Positions 6,998-15,505 are shown, numbered from the stretch's first letter. The stretch is 31,039 nt of DNA from JBGPJM01 sp041485385 (GCA_041485385.1 JBGPJM010000033.1:1-31039), one strand, 5' to 3'. The notes: a model not told the origin generated them from the letters alone. Made by a program: numbers and translations.

Positions 6998-9301
6998 TCA
7001 GGGGCATCCCGCGAAGAACGCGTTCAGGAAATCGAAGAAGTCCTGCGAGTTGATGAGGGTGTCGCCATTGAAGTCGGCCGAGGGGTCGAGGGAGAAGAAC
7101 GCGTTGAGGAAGTCGAAGAAGTCCTGCGAGTTGACGAGGCTGTCGCCGTTGAAATCGGCGGGGCAGGGGGCCGCGAGGCCCAGCGCGTAGGCGCCGGCGG
7201 TGGTGGCCAGCAGCAGGCGCGGGGCCGGGGAGCTGACCGCGATGATCTGACGGGGCGAGGCGCTGCCCAGCCCGCCATTGGCGTTCTGGATCATCGTGCC
7301 GCCGCCGGTTGCCAGGTGGACAGAAGTAGCGGCGAAGACGGTCCAGAAATAGACGTTGTCGGGGTTGGTGGGATCGACGGCGACGCCGCGGGTGTTGAAG
7401 CCGGTGAAGTACGTGGACCAGGTGGCCCCGGAGTCGTGCGAGAGGTACATGCCGCCGCCGGAGAAAGAGCCGTCGGCGACCAGGACCGAGTGGGGATCGC
7501 CCGGGAGCATTGTGAGGTCGTACCCCCAGAGGGTCGCGGGCAGACCGGTGCCGGACACGCGGGTCCAGTTCACGCCGGCGCTCGTGGAGCGGAAGACGCC
7601 GTTGATCGGGGCGCTGGAGAAGGTCGAGATAGCCGCAAGGGCGACCTGGTCGGTGCCGTCGGGGATGATCAGGACGCGCTGCACGGTGGCGCCCTCGCCG
7701 GCGATGTTCTCGTAGACCTTGTTCCAGACGGCGCCGGCGTTGCCGGAGCGCCAGATGGTGCCCTCGAAGCCGGCGACGCCGAAGTCATTGCCGCCGGTGA
7801 GGAAGAGGTTGGGATCGGTATGACCGAAATCGATGGAGTAGAGCTCGGTCTCGAAGAGCGGGCCCTGGAACGGGCCGAGGTTGGTCCAGGAGGTGTCGGG
7901 GTTGCGCCGGTAGACGCCCTCCTGGGCAAGCCCGACGGGGCCGTCGGAGAGGGCGTAGAGCACGCCGCCGCCGTCGAAGCGGACGTAGTTGTACCTCGTC
8001 CCCGGGCAGGACTGGGGCTGCCACGTGGCGCCGGCATTCGTGGAGACGTAGACGCCGCCGTTGTTCTGCCCCTGGAAAGCGACCGCCAGTTCGTTGTGGT
8101 TGGCGGGGTTGGCGGCGACGGAGAAGACGTCCAGCGAGCCGATGCCGGTGGAGCTGATGCGGGTGGTCGTGCCGCCGTTGCTGCTGAGGATCACGCCGTA
8201 GGAGGCGGCGCCCATGGCCAGGCTCGTCGAGCTCCCCGGTCCGGAGCGGACGCTGTTGAGAGAAAAGCCGGCGGTACCGCCGCTGGAGATAGTCCAGGTC
8301 GTGCCGCCATCGACCGAGCGGTGCAGGCCGTCGACCGTCGCGGCGAGGATGACGTCCTGGTTGTTGGGGTCGATGGCGACGCCGGTGGCGATGGCGCGCG
8401 GCCAGGTGGCGTCGTCCAGGCGCGTCCAGTTCTGGCCGTTGTCGACGCTGGTCCAGAGGCCGAAGAACTGCGAGCCGAAGAGCTGGCCGCCGGCGATGAA
8501 CCAGCGGCCATGGTCGTGGCGCACGGCGCGGACCGGCGTGTTCGGAAGGCCGGCGCTGACGTCGGTCCAGTTCGTACCGCCGTCGGGCGAGAAGAAGACG
8601 GCGCCGCCGCCGAAGGCGCCGGCGAACGTGACCATCACGGCGTTGGGATCGGCGGGGTTGATGGCGATATCGGAGGCAGATGTGCCGGCGCCGCCGGGGG
8701 GCGTGACGTCGGCCCAGATCGTGCCGCCGTTGATGGACTTGAGCACGTTCATGTGCTGGTTTCCCAGGGCGTCGGCCACGGCGGCCCAGAGGACCTGCGG
8801 GTTGGTCGGGTCGATCTCGATGGCGAAGGTCTGGTCGTTGAGGCCGATCCCGAGGTCGTGCTGGGTGAAGTTCTGGCCGTCGTTGGTGGATTTCCAGACC
8901 GAGTTGTCGGTGGCGACCCACACGACGCCGGCCGGGGTGAACTCGATGTCGTAGACGCTGGTGCCGGCCAGGTCGGGAACGGCGAACCAGGTGGCTCCGC
9001 TGTCGGTGGAGCGGTAGAGCGTGCCGCCGACGCTCCCTGTCGGGGCGATGCCGGCGAGCACGATGCTCGCGTGCGTGGGGGAGATCGCGATGTCCTCGAC
9101 GTCGCCGCCGAACGGGCCCAGCGGGCGCCAGGTCGGGGTGCCGCGGGGGGCCGGGCCCGTGTCGTGCGGGGCCGCGGGCGACGGCCCGGGGATGGCGGCG
9201 GGCCGATAGCCGAGGCTGTCGCGTGGAGGGGCGGTCACCTGGGCACCGGCGAGGGCGGGGAGAGCAACGATCGTCCACAATGCGGTTGTCGTGAGCTTCA
9301 T
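6998..9301 (-). CDS. Secreted BNR/sortilin-repeat protein with C-terminal dockerin-like domain
   Basis: A 767-residue exported protein predicted to form a beta-propeller. A signal peptide covers about 1-21 (MKLTTTALW...ALAGA). The body carries about ten Asp-box motifs of the S/T-x-D/N-x-G-x-T/N-W/F type (for example TDSGATW, PDGGTNW, VDGGTTW, HDSGATW), as in sortilin/Vps10 and BNR-type glycosidase propellers. I see no sialidase catalytic set, so binding is as likely as catalysis. The last ~56 residues are a two-repeat dockerin-like tail (DFNGDSLVNSQDFFDF, then DFNGDTLINSQDFFDF, ending GCP), matching the protein at 305-1990. The ATG at 9301 has GGAGG eight bases upstream; the ATG at 9316 would place that GGAGG inside the gene. 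It probably acts at the cell surface. Confidence 0.88.
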   Translation of the reverse strand: MKLTTTALWTIVALPALAGAQVTAPPRDSLGYRPAAIPGPSPAAPHDTGPAPRGTPTWRPLGPFGGDVEDIAISPTHASIVLAGIAPTGSVGGTLYRSTDSGATWFAVPDLAGTSVYDIEFTPAGVVWVATDNSVWKSTNDGQNFTQHDLGIGLNDQTFAIEIDPTNPQVLWAAVADALGNQHMNVLKSINGGTIWADVTPPGGAGTSASDIAINPADPNAVMVTFAGAFGGGAVFFSPDGGTNWTDVSAGLPNTPVRAVRHDHGRWFIAGGQLFGSQFFGLWTSVDNGQNWTRLDDATWPRAIATGVAIDPNNQDVILAATVDGLHRSVDGGTTWTISSGGTAGFSLNSVRSGPGSSTSLAMGAASYGVILSSNGGTTTRISSTGIGSLDVFSVAANPANHNELAVAFQGQNNGGVYVSTNAGATWQPQSCPGTRYNYVRFDGGGVLYALSDGPVGLAQEGVYRRNPDTSWTNLGPFQGPLFETELYSIDFGHTDPNLFLTGGNDFGVAGFEGTIWRSGNAGAVWNKVYENIAGEGATVQRVLIIPDGTDQVALAAISTFSSAPINGVFRSTSAGVNWTRVSGTGLPATLWGYDLTMLPGDPHSVLVADGSFSGGGMYLSHDSGATWSTYFTGFNTRGVAVDPTNPDNVYFWTVFAATSVHLATGGGTMIQNANGGLGSASPRQIIAVSSPAPRLLLATTAGAYALGLAAPCPADFNGDSLVNSQDFFDFLNAFFSLDPSADFNGDTLINSQDFFDFLNAFFAGCP

Positions 9302-9510
9302 AAAGCGGTCCTCCATGGGAACAAACAGGCGGCCGCCACGAACGTCGAGATCATCGTGGTGTGCGCGAGAGATCTTGGTCTACGCCGCGAGGGGACGCGG
9401 GGTTGCGGGTACGGCATGAAGAGCGGTCGCCGGCGCGTTGTCGGAACTCCGACCGTGCAACGACTCCAGAACGGAGCGGTCGCAACGCGGGGCGATCCCT
9501 TGTGTCGGTA

Positions 9511-9563
9511 GGAACGGCGCTGGACCTCCGGCGCGGGCCGGCGCGGACGGCCGGTGCCGTTCC
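9511..9563. repeat. Inverted repeat downstream of the tRNA gene
   Basis: GGAACGGC (9511-9518) and GCCGTTCC (9556-9563) are perfectly complementary. Inside lies CCGGC-GCGG-GCCGG (9528-9541). The structure sits 16 bases past the tRNA 3' end on the minus strand, so it could terminate the tRNA transcript, though no T-run follows. The rest of 9302-9510 shows no gene. Confidence 0.4.
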
Positions 9564-9578
9564 ATCAGGGGGAAGAAG

Positions 9579-9652
9579 TGGGCGCAACAGGACTCGAACC
9601 TGTGACCTCGGCTATGTGACAGCCGCGCTCTAGCCAACTGAGCTACGCGCCC
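9579..9652 (-). tRNA. tRNA-Val, anticodon CAC
   Basis: A 74-base cloverleaf on the minus strand. The acceptor arm is GGGCGCG/TGCGCCC (last pair G-U), the D-stem GCTC/GAGC, the anticodon stem CGGCT/AGCCG with loop GTCACAT, and the T-arm ACAGG-TTCGAGT-CCTGT; the discriminator base is A. T33 followed by CAC reads valine codon GTG. Reading GTC (Asp) would require a loop flanked by non-pairing bases, so it is rejected. G at position 32 is unusual. The terminal CCA is not encoded (CTT follows), so it must be added after transcription. Confidence 0.92.
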
Positions 9653-9664
9653 GTTCGGGAGAAA

Positions 9665-9693
9665 AGCGTAGCGGCGAGGCGGCGGGATGTCAT
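9665..9693 (-). promoter_or_regulatory. Sigma70-type promoter of the tRNA-Val gene
   Basis: On the minus strand, ATGACA (complement of 9688-9693; five of six to TTGACA) lies exactly 17 bases before TACGCT (complement of 9665-9670; the key T, A and final T match). The -10 box ends 12 bases before the mature tRNA 5' end, as expected for a tRNA promoter. Confidence 0.5.
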
Positions 9694-9835
9694 CTGGGGG
9701 GAGTGTGTGGCCGCGGAACCACGCGGGTGAACGCGGATTCGGCAGGGGCGAGGTGTCGAACCATGACCGGTCACCAATGCCGCGGATGTAGGCGGTTATA
9801 ACATGGGCGTGGGCAGGTGGGCGAGGGCACGGCGC

Positions 9836-10996
9836 ATGGCGGTGTACGACACGATCGTGGTCGGATTGGGGGCGATGGGGTCGGCCGCGGCGCTGGAGCT
9901 TGCGCGGCGTGGGCGGCGCGTCCTGGGGCTGGAGCGGTTCGACATCCCGCACTCACGGGGGAGCTCGCACGGGCATTCGCGGATGATCAGGCTGTGCTAT
10001 TACGAGCACGCCGACTACGTGCCGCTCTTGAGGCGGGCGTACGAGCTGTGGCGGGAGCTCGAGCGGGCGAGCGGGCAGAAGCTGCTGCATATCACGGGCG
10101 GGGTGTACATGGGCGGCGCGGCGAGCGAGTTTGTGACCGGTTCGCGCCGGGCGGCGGAGGCGCACGGGCTGGCGCACGAGATGCTGACGCGCGATGAGCT
10201 GGCGGCGAGGTTTCCTCAGTTCCGCGTGCCGGAAGACTTTGCGGCGCTCTACGAACCGACGGCCGGGTTCCTGGTGCCCGAGCGGGTTCTGGCGGCACAG
10301 GCCAACATGGCGCTGCGGCACGGGGCGGAGCTGCATGGGAATGAGATGGTGCTGGGGTGGGGCTCAACCGGATCCGGGGCCTGGGCGCGGACCGAGCGGG
10401 GGCGGTACGAGGCGGGAAGCCTGGTGCTGTGCGCCGGGGCGTGGGCTGGAGAGGTGGTGAGGGAGATGGGCGTGCCGATCAGGGCGACGCGGCAGGTGCT
10501 GGGGTGGGTGTGGCCGCGCCGGCCGGAGATGTTCGAGATGGGGCGACTGCCGGTGTGGGCGATCGAGAATACGGGCGGGACGGTGCACTACGGGTTCCCC
10601 ATGGCGGGTCCGGGGGAGGAGCTGGCGGGCGTGGCGCCTGGGTTCAAGATCGCGCACCATTTCCACGGTCGGGAGACGGACCCGGATCGGAACGCGTGGG
10701 AGGCCGTCGCGGCGGATGAGGAGGACTTCCGGCCGGTGCTGCGACGGTTCATTCCGGATGCGGACGGGGCGCTCTTGGCGATGCGGGTGTGCATGTACGA
10801 GTGCAGCCCGGACTCGCACTTCATCATCGACCGGCACCCAAGGCACGCCAACGTCGTCATCGCGTGCGGGTTCAGCGGGCACGGGTTCAAGTTCGCGAGC
10901 GTCGTGGGGGAGGTGCTGGCGGACCTGGCGATCGACGGCGCGACACGGCACCCGATCGGGTTTCTTTCTCTCGGGCGGTTCGGCGCGCGGGGGTGA
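9836..10996 (+). CDS. MSOX-type flavin amine oxidase (sarcosine / N-methyl-amino-acid oxidase-like)
   Basis: A 386-residue cytoplasmic flavoenzyme of the monomeric sarcosine oxidase / N-methyltryptophan oxidase family, which oxidises N-methylated amino acids with O2, releasing H2O2 and formaldehyde. The N-terminal Rossmann motif is GLGAMGSAAALELARRG, followed by LERFDIPHSRGSSHGHSRMIR, the signature of this family. The C-terminal CMYECSPDSHFIIDRHP contains Cys319, at the position of the cysteine that binds FAD covalently in MSOX. GFSGHGFKFAS completes the flavin site. Length matches the family (about 390). The ATG at 9836 puts MAVYDTIVVG at the N-terminus; the ATG at 9803 would add eleven basic residues and has no ribosome-binding site. 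The exact substrate cannot be read from sequence. It ends five bases from the convergent asparaginase gene. Confidence 0.88.
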   Translation: MAVYDTIVVGLGAMGSAAALELARRGRRVLGLERFDIPHSRGSSHGHSRMIRLCYYEHADYVPLLRRAYELWRELERASGQKLLHITGGVYMGGAASEFVTGSRRAAEAHGLAHEMLTRDELAARFPQFRVPEDFAALYEPTAGFLVPERVLAAQANMALRHGAELHGNEMVLGWGSTGSGAWARTERGRYEAGSLVLCAGAWAGEVVREMGVPIRATRQVLGWVWPRRPEMFEMGRLPVWAIENTGGTVHYGFPMAGPGEELAGVAPGFKIAHHFHGRETDPDRNAWEAVAADEEDFRPVLRRFIPDADGALLAMRVCMYECSPDSHFIIDRHPRHANVVIACGFSGHGFKFASVVGEVLADLAIDGATRHPIGFLSLGRFGARG

Positions 10997-11001
10997 ACGG
11001 C

Positions 11002-12102
11002 TCAGGACGCCGGGAAGAGCGGGGCACTCTCGAGGAGCCTGCTCTTGTCGCCCTCGTTGACAGCGAACTTCCCGACGGCGTGGAGGCAGGCCGACCCGTA
11101 GGCTCCGTCCTTGCGGAGCGCGTACAGGCTGACGTTGTACTTCGGGCGGCCCTTGGGATCCAGCAGCCGCTTCTCGCGGGTGTGCTCGGCGATTCTCTTC
11201 GCGACGGCCAGGCACGCTTCGGTGGGGGCCTTGCCCGAGGCCATCTCCTGCACGACGGAGAACGCGGCGCAGTTCTGGATACACGCCTCGCCGCGGCCGG
11301 TGGCGCCGGCGGCGCCGATGGCGTTGTCCACGTACAGACCCGCCCCGATAATGGGGGAATCGCCGACGCGGCCGGGGAGTTTGTAGCTGAGACCGCTCGT
11401 GGTGGTGACGCCGGCCAGATCGCCGCCGGGCGTGAGGGCCAGGCAGTTGATGGTGCCGGTGGTGTGGGGGATGGGCTCTTGCGGCGCGGCCTGGGCGTGA
11501 CCGGCGGGGAGGTCGCGCTGGTCGTCGTTGAGCCAGTCGTCGTCGGGAGAGAGGTTCTCCTTCCACCGGAGCCAGGCCCTGCGGGATTCTTCGGTGAGGA
11601 GGTCTTGTTCCTTGAAACCGTGGGCCCTGGCGAAGCGCAGGGCCCCTTCGCCCACGAGCAGGACGTGGTCGGTGCGTTTGAGGACCAGCAGCGCGACCGA
11701 GGAGGGGTTCTTGATGTTCCGGAGCGCGGCCACGGCGCCGGCGCGGTGCAGGGGGCCGTGCATGACGGATGCGTCGAGTTCGACGACGCCGTCCTCGTTG
11801 GGGAGGCCGCCGAGGCCCACCGAGTTGTCGGTTGGGTCGTCCTCGACGATGTTCACCCCGGCAACCACCGCGTCGGCCGGGTCCGTCCCTCCCCGGATGA
11901 GCTCCATGGCCCTGGCGACGGCGGCCGTGCCGTTTGCGGAAGAAATCGAGACGGGGCCGCGGTGATCGTCGCCGGGGCGGGCGCCGGCGGGGAAAGGTTC
12001 GCCGATCGGCGGGGAGCCCTGCGCGCGGGAGGCGATGGCCGCGGCGGCGGCGCCGGTGCCGACGGAGACGCTCATAAAGTGCCGTCGGTTCATGACTTGC
12101 AT
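11002..12102 (-). CDS. Tat-exported N4-(beta-N-acetylglucosaminyl)-L-asparaginase
   Basis: A 366-residue Ntn-hydrolase of the glycosylasparaginase family, which cleaves the GlcNAc-Asn bond left after glycoprotein breakdown. The N-terminus MNRRHFMSVSVGTG with an Ala-rich core is a twin-arginine signal, so folded export is likely. ISSANGTAAVARAMELI and DNSVGLGGLPNEDGVVELDAS are typical of the family. The precursor should self-cleave before Thr217 in HTTGTINCLAL, making Thr217 the nucleophile; GDSPIIGAGLYVDN and GATGRGEACIQN belong to the beta subunit. The ATG at 12102 has GGAG seven bases upstream. An internal ATG three codons on (MNRRHFM) is possible. It is transcribed divergently from the HU-like gene. 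Confidence 0.9.
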   Translation of the reverse strand: MQVMNRRHFMSVSVGTGAAAAAIASRAQGSPPIGEPFPAGARPGDDHRGPVSISSANGTAAVARAMELIRGGTDPADAVVAGVNIVEDDPTDNSVGLGGLPNEDGVVELDASVMHGPLHRAGAVAALRNIKNPSSVALLVLKRTDHVLLVGEGALRFARAHGFKEQDLLTEESRRAWLRWKENLSPDDDWLNDDQRDLPAGHAQAAPQEPIPHTTGTINCLALTPGGDLAGVTTTSGLSYKLPGRVGDSPIIGAGLYVDNAIGAAGATGRGEACIQNCAAFSVVQEMASGKAPTEACLAVAKRIAEHTREKRLLDPKGRPKYNVSLYALRKDGAYGSACLHAVGKFAVNEGDKSRLLESAPLFPAS

Positions 12103-12351
12103 GGGTTTTCTCCGATGAAAACGGGCACCGAGGAGGAGGGCGCGGCGGGCCGGGAGGCCCGGGAAGCGGGCGCATCTGGGGCGCTGCGACGCAGGCTACC
12201 AGCTTCAAAGGCGTGTGCGCCGGCCCCGAAAAGCGGAATTGTCGAGGAATTTGCGATTTTTGTGCCTGTGCGAGTTGAAGATTGCGGAGAAGCAGGTTAC
12301 AAAGTCCCACAGATTTCGAGGCCTGAAGCCTCGGAGCGCATGGAGACCACG

Positions 12352-12702
12352 ATGGCGAAGAAGACAACCACGGCCAAGCCCAAGAAGATCAGCCCCGCCA
12401 AGAAGCCCCGCAGCAAGAGCGAGTTCTTCTCGACGATCGCTGAGTGCACCGAGCTTCCCAAGAAGCAGGTCGCGGCGGTGTTCGACGCGACCGCCGGCAT
12501 TCTGGCGGCCGATCTGGGCAAGGGCGGCCCCGGGCTGTGCAACATCCCCGGGATGATGAAGGTCGTTGTCGTCCGCAAGCCGGCCACCAAGGCGCGGATG
12601 GGCATCAACCCCTTCACAAAGCAGGAAGTCATGTTCAAGGCCAAGCCGGCGCGCAACGTCGTCAAAATCCGCGCCCTCAAGGCCCTGAAGGACATGGTGT
12701 AA
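12352..12702 (+). CDS. HU-family DNA-binding protein with Lys-rich N-terminus
   Basis: A 116-residue nucleoid protein. About 24 Lys/Ala/Thr-rich residues (MAKKTTTAKPKKISPAKKP) precede an HU/IHF fold. The helical half runs SEFFSTIAECTELPKKQVAAVFDATAGILAADL; the DNA-binding arm carries RMGINPFTKQEVMFKAKPARNVVKIRALKALKDMV, matching the usual G-x-NPxTGE...KPGKALKD pattern with changes. Histone-H1-like basic extensions on HU occur in several bacterial lineages. The ATG at 12352 has GGAG seven bases upstream; the ATG at 12340 has poorer spacing. The upstream segment 12230-12320 is the most AT-rich intergenic DNA nearby, consistent with a strong promoter region. It is probably a standalone gene. Confidence 0.85.
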   Translation: MAKKTTTAKPKKISPAKKPRSKSEFFSTIAECTELPKKQVAAVFDATAGILAADLGKGGPGLCNIPGMMKVVVVRKPATKARMGINPFTKQEVMFKAKPARNVVKIRALKALKDMV

Positions 12703-12712
12703 TCGGCCCACG

Positions 12713-12762
12713 CCGGTCGGCGGAAGCCCGGCGGCCGCAGGGCGGCGCGCGGGCGCGACCGG
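12713..12762 (+). terminator. GC-rich stem after the HU-like gene
   Basis: CCGGTCG (12713-12719) pairs perfectly with CGACCGG (12756-12762), starting ten bases past the stop codon. The 36-base loop is itself very GC-rich and can fold. No T-run follows, so termination is inferred from position only. Confidence 0.3.
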
Positions 12763-12942
12763 TGAGGCGGGGCGCAGGTGCTGGCTCTCTCCGGCTCGTT
12801 GTCGGGGCGACCACGCGGATGCGCCCGCCGGCCGACGAGACTGAACATCAGGCCGCGCCGCGGCATGGGCGACCGAAGGTATGCTTCGGGACCATGCGGC
12901 GGCGCGGCCGTTTGCTGCGCCCCCTTAAGACCGGAGCCCGAG

Positions 12943-14610
12943 ATGCTGCCTCGACTGATCACGACGTTCCTGTCCTTGGCGCTCTCTTCGCTGGCGTCCG
13001 CTCAGCCGGGCTCGCCGACGGTCGGGACACCGGGTCAGCCGCCCGGCGCCGGCGGCAAGGGCGACAAGGTTAAGGGCGATGGCAAGGAGGAGCAGGAGAA
13101 GCTCTCCGTCACACACCACGAGATCGTTCTTGGCGGGGAGAAGATCGCGTACACCGCCACGGCCGGGTACATGACGCTGCCGGACTACGAGGGCAAGCCG
13201 AAGGCGAACGTGTTCTTCATCGCGTACACGAAGGACGCGGCCCCGCCAGCCCCCCCTCCCCCACCACCATCCCCACCACCCGAGGCGGCGCCCGGGGGCG
13301 CCGGCGCGCCGGGCGCCCAGGCGACCGCGACTCCGGCGCCTGGGATCGATCCGTCAACTCGGCCGATCTCTTTCTGCTTCAACGGTGGGCCCGGGTCGTC
13401 GTCGGTGTGGCTGCACCTGGGGGCGATCGGCCCGCGCCGGGTGGTGATGGAGCCCGAGGGGTGGGCGCCGCCGCCGCCGTACACGCTGGTGGATAACGAG
13501 AGCTCGTGGCTCGACGTCACCGACCTGGTGTTCATCGATCCGCCGTCGACCGGCTACAGCCGTCCCGTCGAGGGGGAGAGCGCCGGCCAGTTCCACGGTC
13601 TTCAGGAGGATCTTCGGGCGGTGGGCGAGTTCATCCGCCTGTACACGACCAAGTACCAGAGATGGTCATCGCCGAAGTTCCTGGCGGGCGAGAGCTACGG
13701 CACCACGCGCGCGGCCGGTCTGGCGGGGTACCTGCAGGACACCCATGGCATGTACCTCAACGGGATCGTGCTCATCTCCTGCGTGCTGAACTTCCAGACG
13801 ATCCATTTCGATACGGGCAACGACCTGCCCTATGTGCTCTTCCTGCCGACGTACACCGCCACGGCGTGGTACCACAAGAAGCTCGATCCGGCCCTGCAGG
13901 CGGACCTGCAGAAGACGCTCGCGGAGGTGAAGGCCTGGGCGCTGGGGGACTATTCGCTGGCCCTGGCCAAGGGCGAGTCGCTGCCGCAGGCGGAGCGCGA
14001 TGCGGTGGTGAAAAAGCTTGCCCGGTTCACGGGGCTGTCGGAGAAGTACGTCGACAACGCGAACCTCCGCATCGCGATCTTCAACTTCACCAAGGAGCTG
14101 CTGCGCGACCAGAAGGTGACCGTGGGGCGGCTGGACAGCCGGTTCAAGGGGACGGACGCCAACTCCATCGGCGACACGCCGGAATACGACCCGAGCATGG
14201 CGGCGATCACCGGCCCGTTCACGGCGACGATGAACGACTATGCCCGGCGAGAGCTGAAGTACGAGAACGACCTGCCCTACGAGATCCTCACCGGGAGGGT
14301 GAATCCGTGGAGCTTCGGGGGGGCGACCAACCGGTACGTCAACGTCGCGGAGACGCTGCGCGGGGCGATCACGCGGAACCCCAGCCTGCGCGTGCTCGTC
14401 TGCAGCGGGTATTTCGACCTGGCGACACCGTTCTTCGCGACCGATTACACCGTCTCGCACCTGGGCCTGCCGGGCGCGCTGGAGGGCAACGTCTCGACGC
14501 ACTACTTCGAGGCGGGGCACATGATGTACATCCGGCAGACGGACCTTGCGGGATTGAAGGGCCACGCGGCTGCGTTCATCCGCGAGCCGCCGAAGATGCC
14601 GCGGCCGTGA
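12943..14610 (+). CDS. Secreted S10 serine carboxypeptidase-like protein
   Basis: A 555-residue exported alpha/beta-hydrolase of peptidase family S10, which removes C-terminal residues, usually at acidic pH. The signal peptide is about residues 1-22 (MLPRLITTFLSLALSSLASA). A Lys/Gly-rich segment and a Pro-rich loop (about residues 100-128) interrupt the first strands. FNGGPGSSSVWLHLGAIGPRRV is the oxyanion-hole region. The catalytic triad is Ser251 (GESYG), Asp492 (YFDLATP) and His526 (EAGHMMY), all present. The ATG at 12943 has GGAG six bases upstream and opens the signal peptide; the longer frame from 12778 is not supported. The gene converges on the biotin ligase, 34 bases away. Prokaryotic S10 members are fewer than eukaryotic ones. 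Confidence 0.9.
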   Translation: MLPRLITTFLSLALSSLASAQPGSPTVGTPGQPPGAGGKGDKVKGDGKEEQEKLSVTHHEIVLGGEKIAYTATAGYMTLPDYEGKPKANVFFIAYTKDAAPPAPPPPPPSPPPEAAPGGAGAPGAQATATPAPGIDPSTRPISFCFNGGPGSSSVWLHLGAIGPRRVVMEPEGWAPPPPYTLVDNESSWLDVTDLVFIDPPSTGYSRPVEGESAGQFHGLQEDLRAVGEFIRLYTTKYQRWSSPKFLAGESYGTTRAAGLAGYLQDTHGMYLNGIVLISCVLNFQTIHFDTGNDLPYVLFLPTYTATAWYHKKLDPALQADLQKTLAEVKAWALGDYSLALAKGESLPQAERDAVVKKLARFTGLSEKYVDNANLRIAIFNFTKELLRDQKVTVGRLDSRFKGTDANSIGDTPEYDPSMAAITGPFTATMNDYARRELKYENDLPYEILTGRVNPWSFGGATNRYVNVAETLRGAITRNPSLRVLVCSGYFDLATPFFATDYTVSHLGLPGALEGNVSTHYFEAGHMMYIRQTDLAGLKGHAAAFIREPPKMPRP

Positions 14611-14644
14611 CGAGGGGCCGGCGCCAGCGTCCGACGCGGCGAGT

Positions 14645-15505
14645 TCAGCGGGGGTCCGACGGCTCGCGGGGCCGCGGCTGCGCGGGGACGGGCGCGCTCA
14701 CGACGAGGGGGAATCCTGCGTCCGAGAGGCCGATGAGCACGCCCGGAGCGAGTTCGCGGGCCGAAGAGGACTCGCTTATGGGGCGGCCGACGCCGTACAG
14801 GCGGGCGCGTGCGGCGCTGAGCGTGGGTTCGTCCAGCCCGCGCGTCTGGAGCGCGGGGACGAGGCGGGCATGCAGGTCGTCGAGCAATCGGCCGAGGTCG
14901 ACGTCGCAACCGGATTCCTCCCGCAGTGTCGTCGCGCGGGTGCACAACTCGCCCGGCAGGTCGGCCGCGTCGAAGTTGGCGTTGATCCCCACCCCGACCA
15001 GCGCCCACATGAGCCCGCGCTCGGCCAGCACCTCGACGAGGACGCCCAGGACCTTGCGTCCGTCGACGAGCACGTCGTTGGGCCACCTCAAACGCACCTC
15101 GGGCCTGATGCCGCACCGCTGGAGCGTGTCCTCGATCGTCAGGGTGCAGGCCAACCCGATCCGAAGTCCGAGGCCATCCAGGACATCGCCGCCGGGTGCG
15201 GTGGGCGCCCGCACGGGCTGCAAATCCGGGTGCGGCCTCGGCGCGCCTGACGGGAGCGCATCGTGAGAGGTCGGGGGGTCCAGCGGCCAGATGAGGGTAC
15301 ACCAGAGCCCGCCACCGGGGCTGGCCCAGGCCCTCCCGAGACGCCCGCGCCCGGCGGTCTGCCGGCTCGCGACGATGGTGCGCGGCACCCGCAGTGCCGC
15401 GTGATTCTCCTGGACGAGGCGGCGGGCCAAGGCACTGGTCGAGTCGAGCTCCTCGAAGCGGTCGATCTCGATCGCCGGCGGTGTGTCAATCGAGCTGGGC
15501 GTCAA
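14645..15505 (-). CDS. birA: Biotin--[acetyl-CoA-carboxylase] ligase
   Basis: A 286-residue biotin protein ligase that makes biotinyl-5'-AMP and attaches biotin to the carrier lysine of biotin-dependent carboxylases. Key motifs are ELDSTSALA, QTAGRGRLGRAW (biotinyl-AMP loop), GGGLWCTLIWPL, RWPNDVLVDGRKVLGVLVE (catalytic RWPND; second Lys of the KV motif) and VGVGINAN. No N-terminal helix-turn-helix is present, so it is a group I ligase without repressor function. An extra Pro/Ala-rich loop lies at about 80-108. The start is a TTG at 15505, 20 bases inside the upstream peptidase gene, with GAGGG nine bases before it; the two genes are probably cotranscribed and translationally coupled. The carboxyltransferase gene at 20825-22537 belongs to an enzyme it would serve. 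Confidence 0.9.
   Translation of the reverse strand: MTPSSIDTPPAIEIDRFEELDSTSALARRLVQENHAALRVPRTIVASRQTAGRGRLGRAWASPGGGLWCTLIWPLDPPTSHDALPSGAPRPHPDLQPVRAPTAPGGDVLDGLGLRIGLACTLTIEDTLQRCGIRPEVRLRWPNDVLVDGRKVLGVLVEVLAERGLMWALVGVGINANFDAADLPGELCTRATTLREESGCDVDLGRLLDDLHARLVPALQTRGLDEPTLSAARARLYGVGRPISESSSARELAPGVLIGLSDAGFPLVVSAPVPAQPRPREPSDPR

Noticed and set aside
7316..9511. Plus-strand open frame (731 codons) antisense to the BNR/dockerin gene
   Set aside because: Gly/Ala/Asp/Val-rich shadow typical of antisense frames in high-GC genes; no motif and no ribosome-binding site.
9579..9652. Reading the tRNA as tRNA-Asp (GTC)
   Set aside because: Placing GTC in the loop breaks the anticodon stem; CGGCT/AGCCG pairs perfectly only with the CAC reading.
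10364..12367. Minus-strand open frame spanning part of the oxidase gene, the asparaginase gene and the HU upstream region
   Set aside because: Arg/Pro-rich; it crosses two real genes in the wrong frames.
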